64,000 nt of DNA from Polytrichum commune (GCA_950295325.1 OX485805.1:3348501-3412500), one strand, 5' to 3'; numbered from the stretch's first letter, positions 1 through 12,118 are shown. The notes: generated from the letters alone by a model not told the origin. Program-made: numbers and translations.

Positions 1-97
1 GTGGGTATGGGTGGGGCACAATTACACAACTACACAATTACACAATTACACAATACACATTACATAATTTTTGAATACATGGGCGCAATTTGAATAG

Positions 98-205
98 CAT
101 GGGTGGGCATGGGTGGGCACATGTCATGCTATGTGTGGGCATGGGTGGGCATGGGTGCGCACATGTCATGCTATGGGTGGGCATGGGTGGGCATAGGTCG
201 CTGCT
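98..205. repeat. GGGTGGGCAT minisatellite
   Basis: A short tandem array of a GGGTGGGCAT-like decamer is interleaved with ACATGTCATGCTAT. The larger unit of about 55 bp occurs twice. It is G-rich on the + strand and no coding function is evident. Confidence 0.7.
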
Positions 206-3200
206 GATGGGCATGGTCTGGGTATGGGTGCAATTAGAAAGAAAAATGTTGGGCTCTGCTCCCTAGTCGATCCCTTTTCTCCTCAATGCAGCGCCGAATT
301 GGACCTGGCAGCCCCCGCCCTGTCCACAAAATTCTACCTTTTCTGCCGCATCTGCCCCTGTTTCCCCTCATTCCACTCTCTTTCTGCCGCATTCACCCCT
401 GGTTGGGTGCTGGCATCCCCCGGCTACTCATCCCCGTAGAGATCCCTTAGCAGATTCGCCAACGGCTGCTCCCTCCGTCCGCAGCCATTCTTCTTCAGAG
501 AGAGAGAGAGAGGAGGTCGGCCCAGGCCTCCTCCCTGGAACCGGCCCGGGAATTTTTAGGGGTACAACGCACCTCTCCTAAAACGAACACAAGTCTAGTC
601 TAAAACACACCGGGTCAGCCGGCCCAGCTCTATAACCTCACTCCTTAAATCCTACTACACTTAACCCGTTCCCTACCAATTTCTTCACTACTTCCAACTA
701 ATAAACACGACAATCACACCTAAAGCCTAAAACCACAACACAACTTACTCTCCACTCTTTTACGTTTTAAGATAATCAATGAAAAATCAAAGCACAAGCT
801 TTAGTATATTTTCAGGTTTAAGAACCTGTGTACGTGGGTCCGATTTTTGGGCTCACACTCTTCACCTTGGTAACAATGGTGGGCCCAAAACAAATAGGTG
901 GGCACCTAGCGCTGGTCATAAGGTAGAGTGTGCTAATTTGAACACCTTCCTAAAAGTGTTGCATGTGCACGCCTTCTAATCATGTAATTGTAGCACACCT
1001 TAAACCGTTTGAATGCTTCGGTGCAAAGCGGGCGGATTTGGGTGAAAAATGAGGCGGTTCTAGGAGAATGTGGGTTTGGTTTTGGGTGAATGTCAAGTTG
1101 AATGTGACAATTGGGACATAGCTAGGTGTGGGTCACCTATATGTTTTGTTTATTTTATTCTATTTTAAAGATCACGTATGCTAAAGTAATGAAGGCATAG
1201 TTCTTATTGGTTGGAGTGTTTATTTAGTGCAGAGGTGGTTTGAGCGAAATGTGGGGATGCTTTTGAGAAAATGAGGGGTTCGATTTGGACAACAAACGGT
1301 GCGGTTTTGGGTGAGTGGCAGCATGAATTTTGGAACCATTTATAACGGAGGCAATGTAGATATGGGAAGGGTTTTAAGAAACTAGGGGAAAGAGACTTTA
1401 AAAAAATGTGATACATATTTATATAATGTGCAATTTATTTTGTTTTTGTCTGTATCGTGTCTAAGCCAATTTGCTAAGCCAATCCTACACACCACTAATC
1501 CAAATAGAATCTCAAAATAGGCTAAATCAACCAAAAGGTTGGTTTTAGCACCCTCTACCTTATTGGGAATTTCGGACCACCCTCTTTGTGAATAATGGAA
1601 ATAAGTGCAGAACATAATAATTCTATCATAGTACTATGTCGAATGCACATTAAGATAGTAATTTACTTATCAATAGATGCTCATTGTCAAAGGGCTGATG
1701 ATTTGTGTGGTCCAGATAGCATTGCAAGTGTAAAACTCACGGTACTACTAGTAGTTAGTACAAGAAGTACTCATGGTTATAGTCATCAAAGATATCAACT
1801 AACACTTCGTCTCCACTCATGTGGATAATGTATAAGTATTTACTTACATAACACTTCAATTCGATATTGGCAATATTGAATTTGAAATTGCCTATCAAGT
1901 CCACAAATTGTTAGAGTAATTTGAAGCTTGTTTGATCATGGCCTCTCATTATAATCAATCTGATTGACCTAACCAACATATTTAACCCCTTCACAAAGAG
2001 GTTGATTAATTATTTATTGCCTACGGGTGCATTCCAATAAGCTTGAAAATTTCACACCACCCTTCATGTTGAGGGGAATTTAATGATCCACTATCACCAA
2101 CATGTTTTTATAGTATTTGTATGTGGATATCAAGTCCAATAAGAAGTTTGGGAAAGAAATATTCTTTGTTTCAACAAAAATTGAGAAGATCTAGTGGTCA
2201 CAAAGTGGGAAATTCCCATGTTGGGGCAACTAATGAAAATCATGTTTTGTAAATTTGGGTGACAAGATGGAGTAGGAAACTTGATAAGATAATTTACATA
2301 TATTCAAAATACATGTACATGAGAATCTGATTATCCAAATTTGAAGTTCATATACTTGTTCTAGAGGTGATTAGAGTGCATTGACCAAATGGTAAGTGTC
2401 ACTCATAATTTATTTGAATGCCAATTTTTTGAAATGTTTTTGGGTAACACCCCGGGCATGAAGATTCACTTCCTCCTTCTAGTCTTAGCGACATTCTACG
2501 AGTTGTAAAAAACTTTGGGGCATCATTATCCTTTATAATAAAACGAAATTGAACGAGGCTTGCACCTTACTATTCTTGAAACATTAAACAATTTGCATGT
2601 CGAACGGGTAACTAGGATGAAGACATGAGGTGGCTCCTTGGTGATTTTTTATTTTAAAAAATTAATCTAAAAATTAATTATCCAAGAGTGAGAACATGTG
2701 GCGCTCTTGCAAGTAATAAAGGGTTAAACTACGTTAAACTGACAAAAACAGAGCTATCAACCTCCTTAAGATGACCATATCCTTGGATAATCTATGTTTG
2801 GTCACTTACATGACGAGGTATTAATACGTGGGTATTATGTAGTGTGTCTTCATGATTAGATGCATGAATTCAAGTAGTAAGCTTAAGAATGGACACCAAA
2901 AAGACACATGTTTCAATGAACTTGGGCTATGTGCATGGAACCCCTTATCATGGAGCTTTAGTTAAGCTCAACAAGGTCATTTGAATAAGGCCCCCGCCTC
3001 TACTCTAGAGAGGGTTTAGGGTTTGGGAGCATATGATGCCTATTGAGATTGAGGAGAGCCTCTCAATTTGAGATTGAGATCTCAGCTAAATAATGTTACA
3101 AGGTTCGAGTTCTTTAGGTTCTCTTTAAAATAGACATGTTGTGAGCTCGGAGAGAGACTGAGACCTTAGGCCCCCCCTATTCACTCAATAGGTTGTGAGC

Positions 3201-3230
3201 TTGAGTCTAAGGCTTGTTGATTTGGTGTGA
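206..3230. other. Gene-poor region, no supported gene
   Basis: Only short ORFs without recognisable domains occur here. There is an AG microsatellite near 497-512 and a GC-rich patch around 515-560. From about 800 to 3200 the DNA is AT-rich and unremarkable. Several TTAGGCCC/GGGCCTAA-like motifs near 3160-3190 resemble the ends of the small transposons further right. I see no gene. Confidence 0.5.
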
Positions 3231-3516
3231 GGCCTTTAAAGTCATGGCGGAGTGGAGGGGGATAGGGCTGTAGGGGATAAGGGAATCCAAGACCACGCCT
3301 ACGTGGCATCCAATGTGGCATTTAACTTAGGGTGGATTAACATTGTAGTCCGGGTCCAAGAAAGTTGGGGTTCACAAACATCTCTTAAAGAATGTTATTC
3401 TCGGACTCAAGATTGCATCCAAGCTTGAGGATTGGTTTCGTAGATTGGGTGGAGTACTTTTCTTGAGTTGGGACCGACAAGATTTGGGTGAAAAAATGAT
3501 GTCACATGAATGTCGC

Positions 3517-3608
3517 TTTTTTTTTTTTCGCGTATCTTGGACTTGAACCCCAATGGAAACTCCTTGGGACCAACTTTTTGCTCTTAACCAATACGACCAC
3601 TCGGTTTT
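3517..3608 (-). other. tRNA-like sequence with oligo(A), probable SINE head or tRNA relic
   Basis: On the minus strand an A-box-like segment (GAGTGGTCGTATTGGTTAAG) is followed about 35 nt later by a perfect internal promoter B box, GGTTCAAGTCC. Shortly after comes a run of 12 A (12 T on the + strand, 3517-3528). The acceptor stem does not pair convincingly, so I do not call a functional tRNA. A tRNA-derived SINE is the best explanation; a tRNA pseudogene is the alternative. Confidence 0.4.
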
Positions 3609-3660
3609 AAAGTTTCTTCGATCTCGGACCCTTGCGTAAACCCATCCTTAAAGACCCCTT

Positions 3661-3840
3661 TACACTAAGTTAGAGAGGTAGTGAACTCGAGAGAGATTTG
3701 TGTTCTTAGGCCCGCTTTACACTAAGTTGGAGAGGTAGTGAACTCCAGAGAGATTTGTGTTCTTAGGCCCACTTTACACTAAGTTGGAGAGGTAGTGAAC
3801 TCCAGAGAGGTTTGTGTTCTTAGGCCCGCTCATAGGTAGA
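3661..3840. repeat. 58-bp tandem repeat, three copies, with a fourth at 4330-4395
   Basis: The unit runs CACTAAGTTAGAGAGGTAGTG ... TTCTTAGGCCCGCTTTA and repeats three times nearly perfectly. A detached fourth copy lies at about 4330-4395. The unit contains the TTAGGCCC...TTTACACTA motif that also ends a small inverted-repeat element at 4384-4480, so the array may have grown from transposon ends. Confidence 0.8.
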
Positions 3841-4383
3841 TCACTTAGTGCATTTTAAAAACGATGTGCGGCATAATATAGAGAGGATTAAAATCATTTG
3901 AAATAAAAATTATAAAGGAATTCCAAGTAATGAAGGGGCCATTAAATGTAGACAATCCCATTATAAGTAAGTTAGATGGACATAAAACGTGGGCCATTAT
4001 TTTTTTTGTAAAATTAATATAGGGGCTGAAGATAAGGATCCTAGAAGGTATGTTTAGTATGGTATGTAAATGGGTTTAGGACTCACGGGGATGGATGATA
4101 ATTGGGATTTCCGTCTGTCCAAAAATGGCTTAAAAGGAATATAGAATACAAAAAATTGCAGTGACTTGGACAATATAAGTAATGAAAGGGTGCAAACAAA
4201 TGGGCCATTTTTGAAATTTAAGTAATTATAGGGAGGCTTTAATTCAACCCTTGAAGGTAAATAGCCCCAAAACAAAAAACCCCCAGCCGCACGTGGTGCA
4301 CAAAAATGCCTTAGAGTGATCTACCCGTGGGCCTGCTTTACACTAAGTTAGAGAGGTAGTGAACTCGAGAGAGATTTGCGTTC

Positions 4384-4480
4384 TTAGGCCCCCTTTACAC
4401 TAATTAAGTGAAGACGGGTAGTGAGGTTAGAAGGACTGAATGTCTTTTGAAGCTCACAACCTGTCAAGTGTAAAGGGCCC
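4384..4480. mobile_element. Very short Tourist-like MITE
   Basis: About 95 bp is bounded by TTA-GGCCCCCTTTACACT on the left and AGTGTAAAGGGCCCC-TAA on the right. These are near-perfect inverted ends next to TTA/TAA, the target size used by PIF/Harbinger-type MITEs. It has no coding capacity. Confidence 0.5.
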
Positions 4481-4884
4481 CTAAGAACTATCTCTCTCTC
4501 TCTCTCACACAACCTCTCTTAATTAAGTGTTCCCCCTTGCAAGATGAGGCCCCCAGGTGCCACATCGGATGCCACGTAGGCGTGGTTTCGGATTCCCTTA
4601 TCCCCCTAGCGGCCTTCTCTCTCCCTCCCTCCCTCCGCTCTGCCATGCCATTGAAGGCCCCGCAACGAGCCAACGAGACACCGTCTCAGACTCCATTTCT
4701 CTCTCTCTCGCAAGCTCGCCCTCTCTCTCTTGCGTCCTCAATCCCAATCTCTTCCTCTTCCTCGTCGTGCCTTCTCTCTCTCTCGCGCTCACCTCTTGAA
4801 ATCCCTTCGCGAATGAGCCACAGCAGGATTTCCGCTTAGGGTTCTGCGCAACCTGCAAGGAAGTGCGTCGGGCGAAGGCCAGCC

Positions 4885-7800
4885 ATGGCGTTGCTGCGCG
4901 CATCAGCCTTGTCGCTCTCGGCCGCGGCTTCTGCTCTTCAGCAGCCGCAGGGAGCCGCAGGAGGGGGTGCTTCCGGGCGCAATTCGGGAGCCGCAGGAGG
5001 GGGTGCTTCCGGGCGCAATTCGGGAGCCCGCCTGTTGTCGACGACGGCGACGACGAGCAGCAGCGGGAGAGGGGGAGCAGCGTTGAGTGCTTCTGTGCCG
5101 GCCGCGGCGTGGTTTGCGAGGAAGGGAGATAATGGGAGCCAGTTGCGGAGTGTGGGGATTTGCTGCAGCCAGAACCAGGACGTAATGCAGGTTTGGCTTC
5201 CTCCCGGCTCATTTCTGTGTCGTAGAGTTCGAGGTTCTGTGTGTGTGTGTGTTTGTCGGAGTTATCAGACGGGGTGTGGTGTGTGACCCAGTACGAGCTT
5301 GTTGTGGTAGAGTTGCCTCAAGGCGGACTGGAGTGGTCTTGTTGTAAGGTAACCGCGGAAAGGAAGCTGCGTAGTTTGAATTGGTTCTCGCTCCCTCGAA
5401 GATGTCGTAGCCGCGGAGGTTCTAAGTTGAAGGACGATTTCACTTCAGTAGTACTCTCTTGGCAATGCGGTCATGTGCTTGATGTTTTGCATTGTACGTC
5501 CACTCCTCTCAAAGCTGGAGGAATGCGACCAAATTCGCTCGTCCGGCTCCTTGCTCTGGTCGTTGTAAGGTAGGCGCAGAAAGAAAGTTCGTGTGAGCTG
5601 CGTAGTCTGAATTTGCTGCTTGATGTTTAGAAGATATTGTCGACGCGGTCAGGCGGAGACGACCTTACCCGGAGCTCTAAGCTCGAAAACGATTTGACTT
5701 CAGTATTTGCTCTTAGCAATGCGGTCATGTGCTTGATGTTAATCCTTCAATGTCCACTCCTCTCAAATTTGGAGGAACGCGACCAATTATCTTCTGGAGA
5801 GAGTTATCGTATCGCGGGTGTATGCTGCACACGTTAATATGGCACCCAGTACTTTTGAAGTACTCAGATTGCCGCGGGCACAAGAGCGGTCTTGTAAGGT
5901 GAGCGCAGAAAGAATTTGCGTGTGAGTTGAGCTTGAATTGCTGCTTGGTCTTTCTCGAAATGTCGTCGCCACGGTCATCCGGAGAGGACCTTACCCGGGT
6001 CTCTAAGTTGGGGTGCAATTTGGCTTTAGTAGTTTGTCTTGGCAATGCGGTCATGTGCTTGATGTTTAGCCCTGAACGTCCACTCCTCTCAAACTTGGAG
6101 GAACGAGACCAATTTCGCACCCCCAACTCCTTAGTCTGGTCGTTGTAAGGTAAGCGCAGAAAGAAAGTGCGTTTAAGCTGCGCAGTCTGAATCCGCGGCT
6201 TGCTCTCTTGAAGAGGTTGTCACCACTCTTATTTCGGGAGACGACCTTACCGGGGGCTTTAAGTTGAACGAAGATTTGAATTCAGTGGTTCTGCTCTTGG
6301 CAATGCGCTGATGTGCTTGATTTTGGCCTCGAACGTCCACTCCTCTCAAATTTGGAGTCATACGACCAAAACTGTTAGGTAAGCGCAGAAAGAAAGAAAG
6401 TGTGAACTGCGTCTGAAATTGCGGATTACTCTCTCGAAGACGTCGTCGCGACGGTTATCCGGAGACGACCTTACACGGAGCCTTAAGCTAGAGGACGATT
6501 TGACTTCAGTAGTTTTTCTCTTGGCAATGCGGTCATGTGCTTGATGCTAAGCTTTGAACGTGCACTCCTGTCAAATTTGGAGGAATGAGATCAATTTCGC
6601 TCCCCGACTCCTTGCTTCACCAGGTTGCATGCTGTGACGTTTGATGTGGCACCGAGTTTTTATTTACTTGGATTGCCACGGGCACATAGGGATACATGTG
6701 TTCGAGGTATACCTGTTTCTGTGGAATCATGTCTTATCTAGAGGATGACTTGAATGGAATGGTCATGTTTGTATTAAATATAGGGTTTCCCCTCGATTAA
6801 TTGAAACTTCAGAGTTTGTTTTGGTTTTTTCTACATCAGAGTTTTGTCTTATGTCTTTTGGTTTCCTTGTGTCAAAATTGAGGTCTTAGTATACTTGCTA
6901 CACAACTTTTGCTTTAGTCTTCCCGTTACATTTGGAGAGCTGTAGGAGAAACTCAAGTCAAGGATCCACCGGTGAACTCCAGTGGGGATGTCGAGGGAGT
7001 TGGCTTCTTCCGTCCAGGCAGTTTATTGGGGAGCTTATCCAGGCCCTATTCAAATGGCTTGCCGCCATTGGGCTATTACCTCTTGTGTGATGTCATTTCT
7101 ATATCAATCTGTTTATAGATTGATATTCCTTGTGCTTGCGTTGAACTGAGTGTGTGACTCTAAAAAGCTTCGAATTGATTATCTCTCTTGATTCGTATGT
7201 GGTGGGTTTCTGGTCACACTTGTCTGTAAGTGTTGGCTGAGCCTCGATACTTAAAAGGATAATAGTATTGCAAGTCTGACTTACATAGGGTGCAGCCTTT
7301 GGTAACAAGCCACGTTTATGAGTGCCATCACGGTCAAAGTACCTTGTTCACTAATTTTGAGAAGCTTGTTTCGTGATTGTGAAGGAGCTTGACAAGTCAT
7401 TGGAGACAAAGGGAGGGGTATCTCTCCAAGCCTTGCGGGACAAGCTTGCAGCTGGGGAATGGGAGGCTGCCGACGCTGAAACAAGGAGACTACTATGTGA
7501 ACTGGCTGGGGAGGATGCAGTGAAGAGAAAATGGGTCTTTTTCTCAGAGGTTCAATTCATTTCAGAATCTGACTTCAAGCTTATAGACGGTCTCTGGAGG
7601 GCGTACAGCAACAATAAGTTTGGCTACAGTGTGCAACGTAAGCTTTGGAACAACGCAGGCAAAAACTGGAATGGGTTTTTCAAGAAAGTTGGATGGACGC
7701 GTCCGCTGGATGAGTATCAAGAGACATACAAGAAGTTTCCCCTGGAATTCATGTGGGATGTTGCAGATCCTACCCCGGAAGGTCACTTACCCCTAACAAA

Positions 7801-7936
7801 TGCTTTGAGGGGAACGAGGCTTCTGGAGAATATCCTGAACCATCCAGCTTTTGCTGATGTCGATGAGCAACAGAAACTACGTGCTGAACCGGATCTGCTC
7901 TCAGGCCTCTTTGGGAGCTCACCAAAATCTAGATGA
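4885..7936 (+). CDS. GUN4: GUN4-family tetrapyrrole-binding protein, chloroplast (two exons)
   Basis: Proposed exons are 4885-5190 and 7385-7936, joined in phase 0 (ATGCAG|gtttgg ... gtgaag|GAGCTT), giving about 285 residues. The start sits in a strong context (agccATGG). Residues 1-100 are rich in Ala, Ser, Gly and Arg with almost no acidic residues, as expected of a plastid transit peptide, and include a perfect 12-residue duplication. The second exon carries the GUN4 domain: a helical segment with EADAETRRLL, then VFFSEV, LIDGLW, FGYSVQRKLW and GHLPLTNALRGT. Known family members bind protoporphyrin IX and Mg-protoporphyrin and stimulate Mg-chelatase in chlorophyll synthesis. The length fits plant GUN4 (about 265 aa). 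The intron is 2.2 kb and packed with tandem repeats. An open stretch at about 6963-7088, with weak splice signals, could be an extra exon. The C-terminal tail beyond the domain is short. Confidence 0.85.
4951..5022 (+). repeat. Perfect 36-bp duplication inside the GUN4 transit peptide
   Basis: Two identical 36-bp copies (4951-4986 and 4987-5022) encode a repeated 12-residue Gly/Ala/Ser/Arg segment. The reading frame is kept. Perfect identity at the DNA level implies a recent duplication or replication slippage. Confidence 0.9.
5341..6720 (+). repeat. Five degenerate tandem units in GUN4 intron 1
   Basis: Units begin near 5341, 5562, 5892, 6142 and 6372, each 220-330 bp. Each opens with a motif like GTTGTAAGGTAAGCGCAGAAAG, continues through GGAGACGACCTTACC, CTTGGCAATGCGGTCATGTG and CGTCCACTCCTCTCAAA, and ends in a conserved tail. 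Every unit start contains AAG|GTAAGC or a close variant, which matches a plant 5-prime splice site. The array fills most of the first half of the intron. Confidence 0.85.
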
Positions 7937-10330
7937 TGGTGGCATGACCAGCATCACACTGCCTGAACGAAGTGAAACTGGTTAGCTGCCCTTCTCAATG
8001 ATTCGAAGGCTCTTGTTCTCCATTCCAAGTTCCTGAGAAGTAGTTGCATTAATCCCGAAATGTTCTGAGTAGTCCCCGAGTCTCTGTTGGATTTCCAGTT
8101 AGAAATTAGTTTCTGGGTCATGATGTACTGCTATGTAAAGGAGCTGTTTTTGGAGAACAGTAGGTATATCAGAAATTAGACACCCTTCCCTTTCGGAATA
8201 CAATCTATTCTTTTCTCGCTGAATCTGAAGTTACATTTGTATGCGTGTGATGCATTTGGATTTGTAAGATTGCTCCTGAATGCACGTCTTCCAGTCCTTC
8301 TCAGAATCAGCCAATATCATGGGTCAAGTCACTGTGGTGTGCTTCTGAGTTGGCCAAAACAGACGTGGAGTTGACTTCTAGATGGTTGACTGGAATGCAT
8401 TCCAATAAAAACCTGAATCTACCATTTTTTAACCTTGCATGGATGGAGTCCTTGTTTAAGCTTCAAGCTGCTTGTGTTGATTTGTAAGGAATACTGTTTG
8501 CAGGTTCTGGCAGAATCAATATGGGATGAGAGAACCAACATATTGCCAATATGACAGGGCGGCAACATTGGTGTCATTTACGATAGCAAAGAGGTGGATC
8601 AATAAGCCGAGCAATCAATTCACACAGCTGCTCAGGTTCATCAGCTGTAAATTTTGTTGCCCATTGTTGGGTGATTTTACTTCACAAAAATAGGTGTGAA
8701 GTCGTGATGACTCATGATGAATATCACACAGCCTTAGTTGTATATAGGTTGGTGCAGTGGAAGATGACATTTAGGCTCCTGCACTCTTTGGGCTAGAATG
8801 TGAGACTCAACTTCTGAGGCTCTTGCCAATAGCGTTTTTTGCTGCCTTGCATATGCTACATTTATGCTAATGCAAGATATTAATGCCCACTGGATCGGAA
8901 AGTTTTGTGTAACCTTGTAGCCAGTTGAATTGAAGGATCTTGTTTCTAGAATGTGCTGAAAGCCATCGCATCCTTTTGAGCTGTATTTACAAAGTAATCA
9001 GCATCCATTTTGAGTAGTTTCAGTCAATCTCAAGTACAAGAACAGGTATCTCGGATTGAATATCCCTAAGGATAAAATGTGCTCTGGATTCTATGTTCTG
9101 TCCTTGACAGGTCCCTGACTGATTTGTGGGGTATGACGGTTGGGGCACAATTTTCCTCCCATGTGTTCCAGTCATTGCAGTAGACTTCAGTCAATTCCAT
9201 TACAAAACAGTTGTAAGTCAAGCCTCGAATTCTGAGAAGGATACATGAGAATAGTGGAAAATATGCTCAGAATGTAGAAATGAAATTTGTTGATGGTTTT
9301 ATCTTTCTGCACAAAACCGGTAGTTTGTCACCAGTTATCCTGTAATGCTTCCTAATTCTCTCATCTTCAGCTTCAGTCAAATGTTATTCTCTGGTCAAAA
9401 GGTCAAGTCTTTCTAGACGTAATAGAGGTTCATTCACCATGAAACAATAGGTAAGCTTATCTGCCTACCAACTTTCTACAATTGGAACATACCTTTTTAT
9501 CATTAACTTCAAAGTAGGCCCTTACGTTTAACAGAATTTGTCCATCTTGAGGTTGACCGGATGGTGAGAGAAATCCCCTCGACCAATTTAGTGAAAGAGG
9601 GAAATGAGGACGTGTAAAGGAGGTTGGATGTGAGCCATTTGAATAGTCATCCTACACTATCTTTTCCTGCCCTCTACTTTCTCAGTTTCAAATGGAAAAG
9701 CCAACCTCTTTAACCATTGAATAAATCCCATGGAGTGGAGCGAGGGAATTATTGTATACTAGTGTACTTCACTCATCCAACATAAAAGCTTTGAGATAGT
9801 ATGCAGTCCAGAGAGACTATTTTCAGTTGATTTGACGCTGGAATTGGCTTTAAAGACCCCACATTAGTGTGGTCCAAGTCATCTACGATGAATCGGTCAC
9901 AAATTTATAGAGGGTCAAGATTTTTGTCGGATAGATGAGAGGTACGCTCGTATATGATAATACCCTCTATCTGGCATCCAAACTATGTATTTGAACTTAA
10001 AGTTTCAATTATATCAAGGTATGCAACCAATTCAAAAAGTTTACTAGAAAAGTAAGCTAACTATAGAAAAGGTGCACTTTTGACATAATTTTTGTATATC
10101 ACGGGTCGAGGGCCCTCAAGCTCTAGTGTAAAGTGACCGTTAGGGCATGTTTACACGGAAGCCAGAGTATTCAATAGAAGTAACAAATGAATGCTTCTTG
10201 TAGGTAGGAAATGAAGGCGACACATGCACACGAGTGGGTGCACCACGCACACGGCACTCGCTCAACCGAATGTACATGCGACGTAGATAACAGTCTCCAT
10301 ATCTACCCTTGGTGAACATAATGAAGACCT
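7937..10330. other. GUN4 3-prime region and intergenic spacer
   Basis: Immediately after the stop lies probable 3-prime UTR; AATAAA at 8404-8409 is a possible poly(A) signal but is far downstream. Beyond about 8500 I see no coding region with a recognisable domain, and no clear transposon apart from short ggCCCTCAAgc-like relics near 10110-10150. Confidence 0.4.
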
Positions 10331-11039
10331 GAACTTAGGCTCTGGCCAGCTGGCCTTCTTGCAGCTCTAGCTGCCACCCGAGTCCCTTTCGCGCTAACTT
10401 ATAGCTTTCGGTCGCGCAGACTCTACTAGATCGACGAGGCATGTTGAAGGTTCTACCGAAATTCATCGCAGCCCCTCTTATTGGATCTCGGAGTTGGTGA
10501 GCTGAAAGTTGATCACAATTTAAAACAGGAAATTCCAAGTGAATTTGGAGCAAGCAAATTAGTAGAATGGTGTTCCGGTATTTAAACTTAGACGCTTAAT
10601 TCATTCTTTTCAAGGTTTAGGTCTGTGGTGAGATAGAGGAGAGCGCAACTGAAGCCTTTTACATACGAGACGCGTGGAGGGTCTTCTGCAATCTCCATTT
10701 TATGCCCACATTCCGGGGTTGAACGTGTGATATAATTTCGGTGGGTGAAATTCTTTTCCTATTACAATTGGCATAGGAATGCGAAATGATTCTCGAGCTA
10801 CCGGATAGTGCCAGTGTTGTGTTGAGGTTACTTGGAAGATTGATTCTATTGCAGAGACGTGTGTAGTTCCATTGCAAGTTCTCTACTTCTTTTCTTGCAT
10901 TCACTGCATTGGACTACTTTGATGGATCGAAATTTTGGCATGCGTGTACCGTCGTTGGTAAGCTGAAATCCATGTACAATTTGAACGCAAAATTTCAACG
11001 AAAGGTAGCACCGGATTGTGATTTATGTACTACTGTTTT

Positions 11040-12000
11040 GGAGGATTCTGCGGTGATGAGATAAAGGAAGCACCGCATTAGTTTGTTCGGTGTGGAATTT
11101 TAGGACCGCTTCTTGATTAGTGTACGGCAGGTGTTTTAAAATTAGAGCCGAACCTTGCCATTCTGGGTTATAATTGGTGTGCAGATGTCGACGAACTCAT
11201 GCATGTCGACGCCTGAAGTGTTCAGATGTTGCGAAGTGAGTTCTTTTCAGTAGTGCTAAAAGGTGGAGGAATTTTCGAGGTTATTGGTCTTCTGTTGCGA
11301 AGCTAGGAGAAGACGTTTTGCGAGTTTTCTGTTTCAAATCCTTGGAGCTTCGTATGACAAGAGGGTGTTTTTTCTTTCTTCTTGTGTTCATCGGCAAGTT
11401 CGAGTAATTTTCATCGTGGTGCCTGCCTGCTTGCGAAGGCTAAATTTTTGTGATGGACTGTGAGGATTCTCAGATGGTGAGATAATGGAAGCGCCACATT
11501 AGTTGTTCCGTGTGGAACTTTCAGTTTGCTTCTTGATTAGTGTACGACGTTCCAGAATCAAATCTTCCTCGCCTACTCTCTCCATTAGTGTATGACAGAT
11601 CTTTCAGATCACAGCTTCCCCGCGAACTCTGATTATAATTAGTGTGTAGAAGCTGGAGAATGCATGCATGTCTATCCCTGAAGTGCGCCGTCTTGATTAG
11701 TCTACGACTGGTGTTTTAGATTAGAGCTTCCCGCGGACTCTGAGTATAATTGGTGCGTAGAACCTGCAGAATTAACGAATGTCGATGCCTGGCGTGCTCA
11801 GATGTTGCCAAGTGAGTTGTTCTTAGTAGTGCTAAAAGCTTTGCGAGGTTTCTTGGTGTTCTGTTTTTGCGAGGCTAGGAGAAGAGGTTCTGTGAATCCT
11901 CGACAAGAGCTAACTTATTTGTATGACAAGAGCTAACTTGTTTTCATCGGCAAGTTCGAGTAATCTTCATCGTCATGTCTATCTGCTTGTGCAGGCTTAA
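11040..12000 (+). repeat. Two tandem leader copies upstream of the enoyl reductase
   Basis: Copy 1 (about 11040-11460) and copy 2 (about 11461-12000) share, in the same order, a GAGGATTCT...GATGAGATAA block, CTTCTTGATTAGTGTACG, a CATGTCGA block, AGTAGTGCTAAAAG, GCTAGGAGAAGA and CATCGGCAAGTTCGAGTAAT. Copy 2 is itself internally expanded around 11580-11790. Copy 2 ends at a good acceptor (tgcttgtgcag|GCTTAAG, about 11996), so the array probably lies in a 5-prime UTR intron or promoter of the gene starting at 12119. Confidence 0.75.
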
Positions 12001-12118
12001 GAGCAGTGGCAGAGTCCACACACTTATGCCAGTTGTATGAGCTATCAAGCTTAAACGCGGCGAGGCATTGCGCAGTTCTTCTCTGACGAGAGGAAGGAGT
12101 TCATCTGCAAGTAAGAAC

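Larger units (their letters stand above)
3231..4660. repeat. Inverted repeat pair flanking about 1.2 kb, right arm in GUN4 upstream region
   Basis: Arm 1 (about 3231-3321) and arm 2 (about 4556-4660) are reverse complements with few mismatches. Both contain GGGATAAGGGAATCC followed by CCACGCCTACGTGGCATCC. The region between them holds a 58-bp tandem repeat and a tRNA-like SINE head. This looks like an old terminal-inverted-repeat element or two opposed copies of one repeat. The right arm lies about 225 bp upstream of the GUN4 start codon. Confidence 0.6.

Noticed and set aside
3517..3608. Functional tRNA gene
   Set aside because: The internal promoter boxes are present but the acceptor stem does not pair convincingly, and an A12 run lies close to the end.
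4598..5212. 204-codon minus-strand ORF over the GUN4 first exon
   Set aside because: It is antisense to the transit-peptide exon in a GC-rich region and has low-complexity Arg/Ser composition; the plus-strand exon has the splice donor and the downstream GUN4 domain.
6963..7088. Possible extra GUN4 exon (reads DPPVNSSGDVEGVGFF)
   Set aside because: The frame is open, but no donor gives the right phase with a convincing acceptor at 7385; kept only as a caveat in the GUN4 entry.
10335..10904. Minus-strand ORFs of 72 and 81 codons upstream of the reductase leader
   Set aside because: No domain, no supported splicing, and they lie next to repeat-rich leader sequence.
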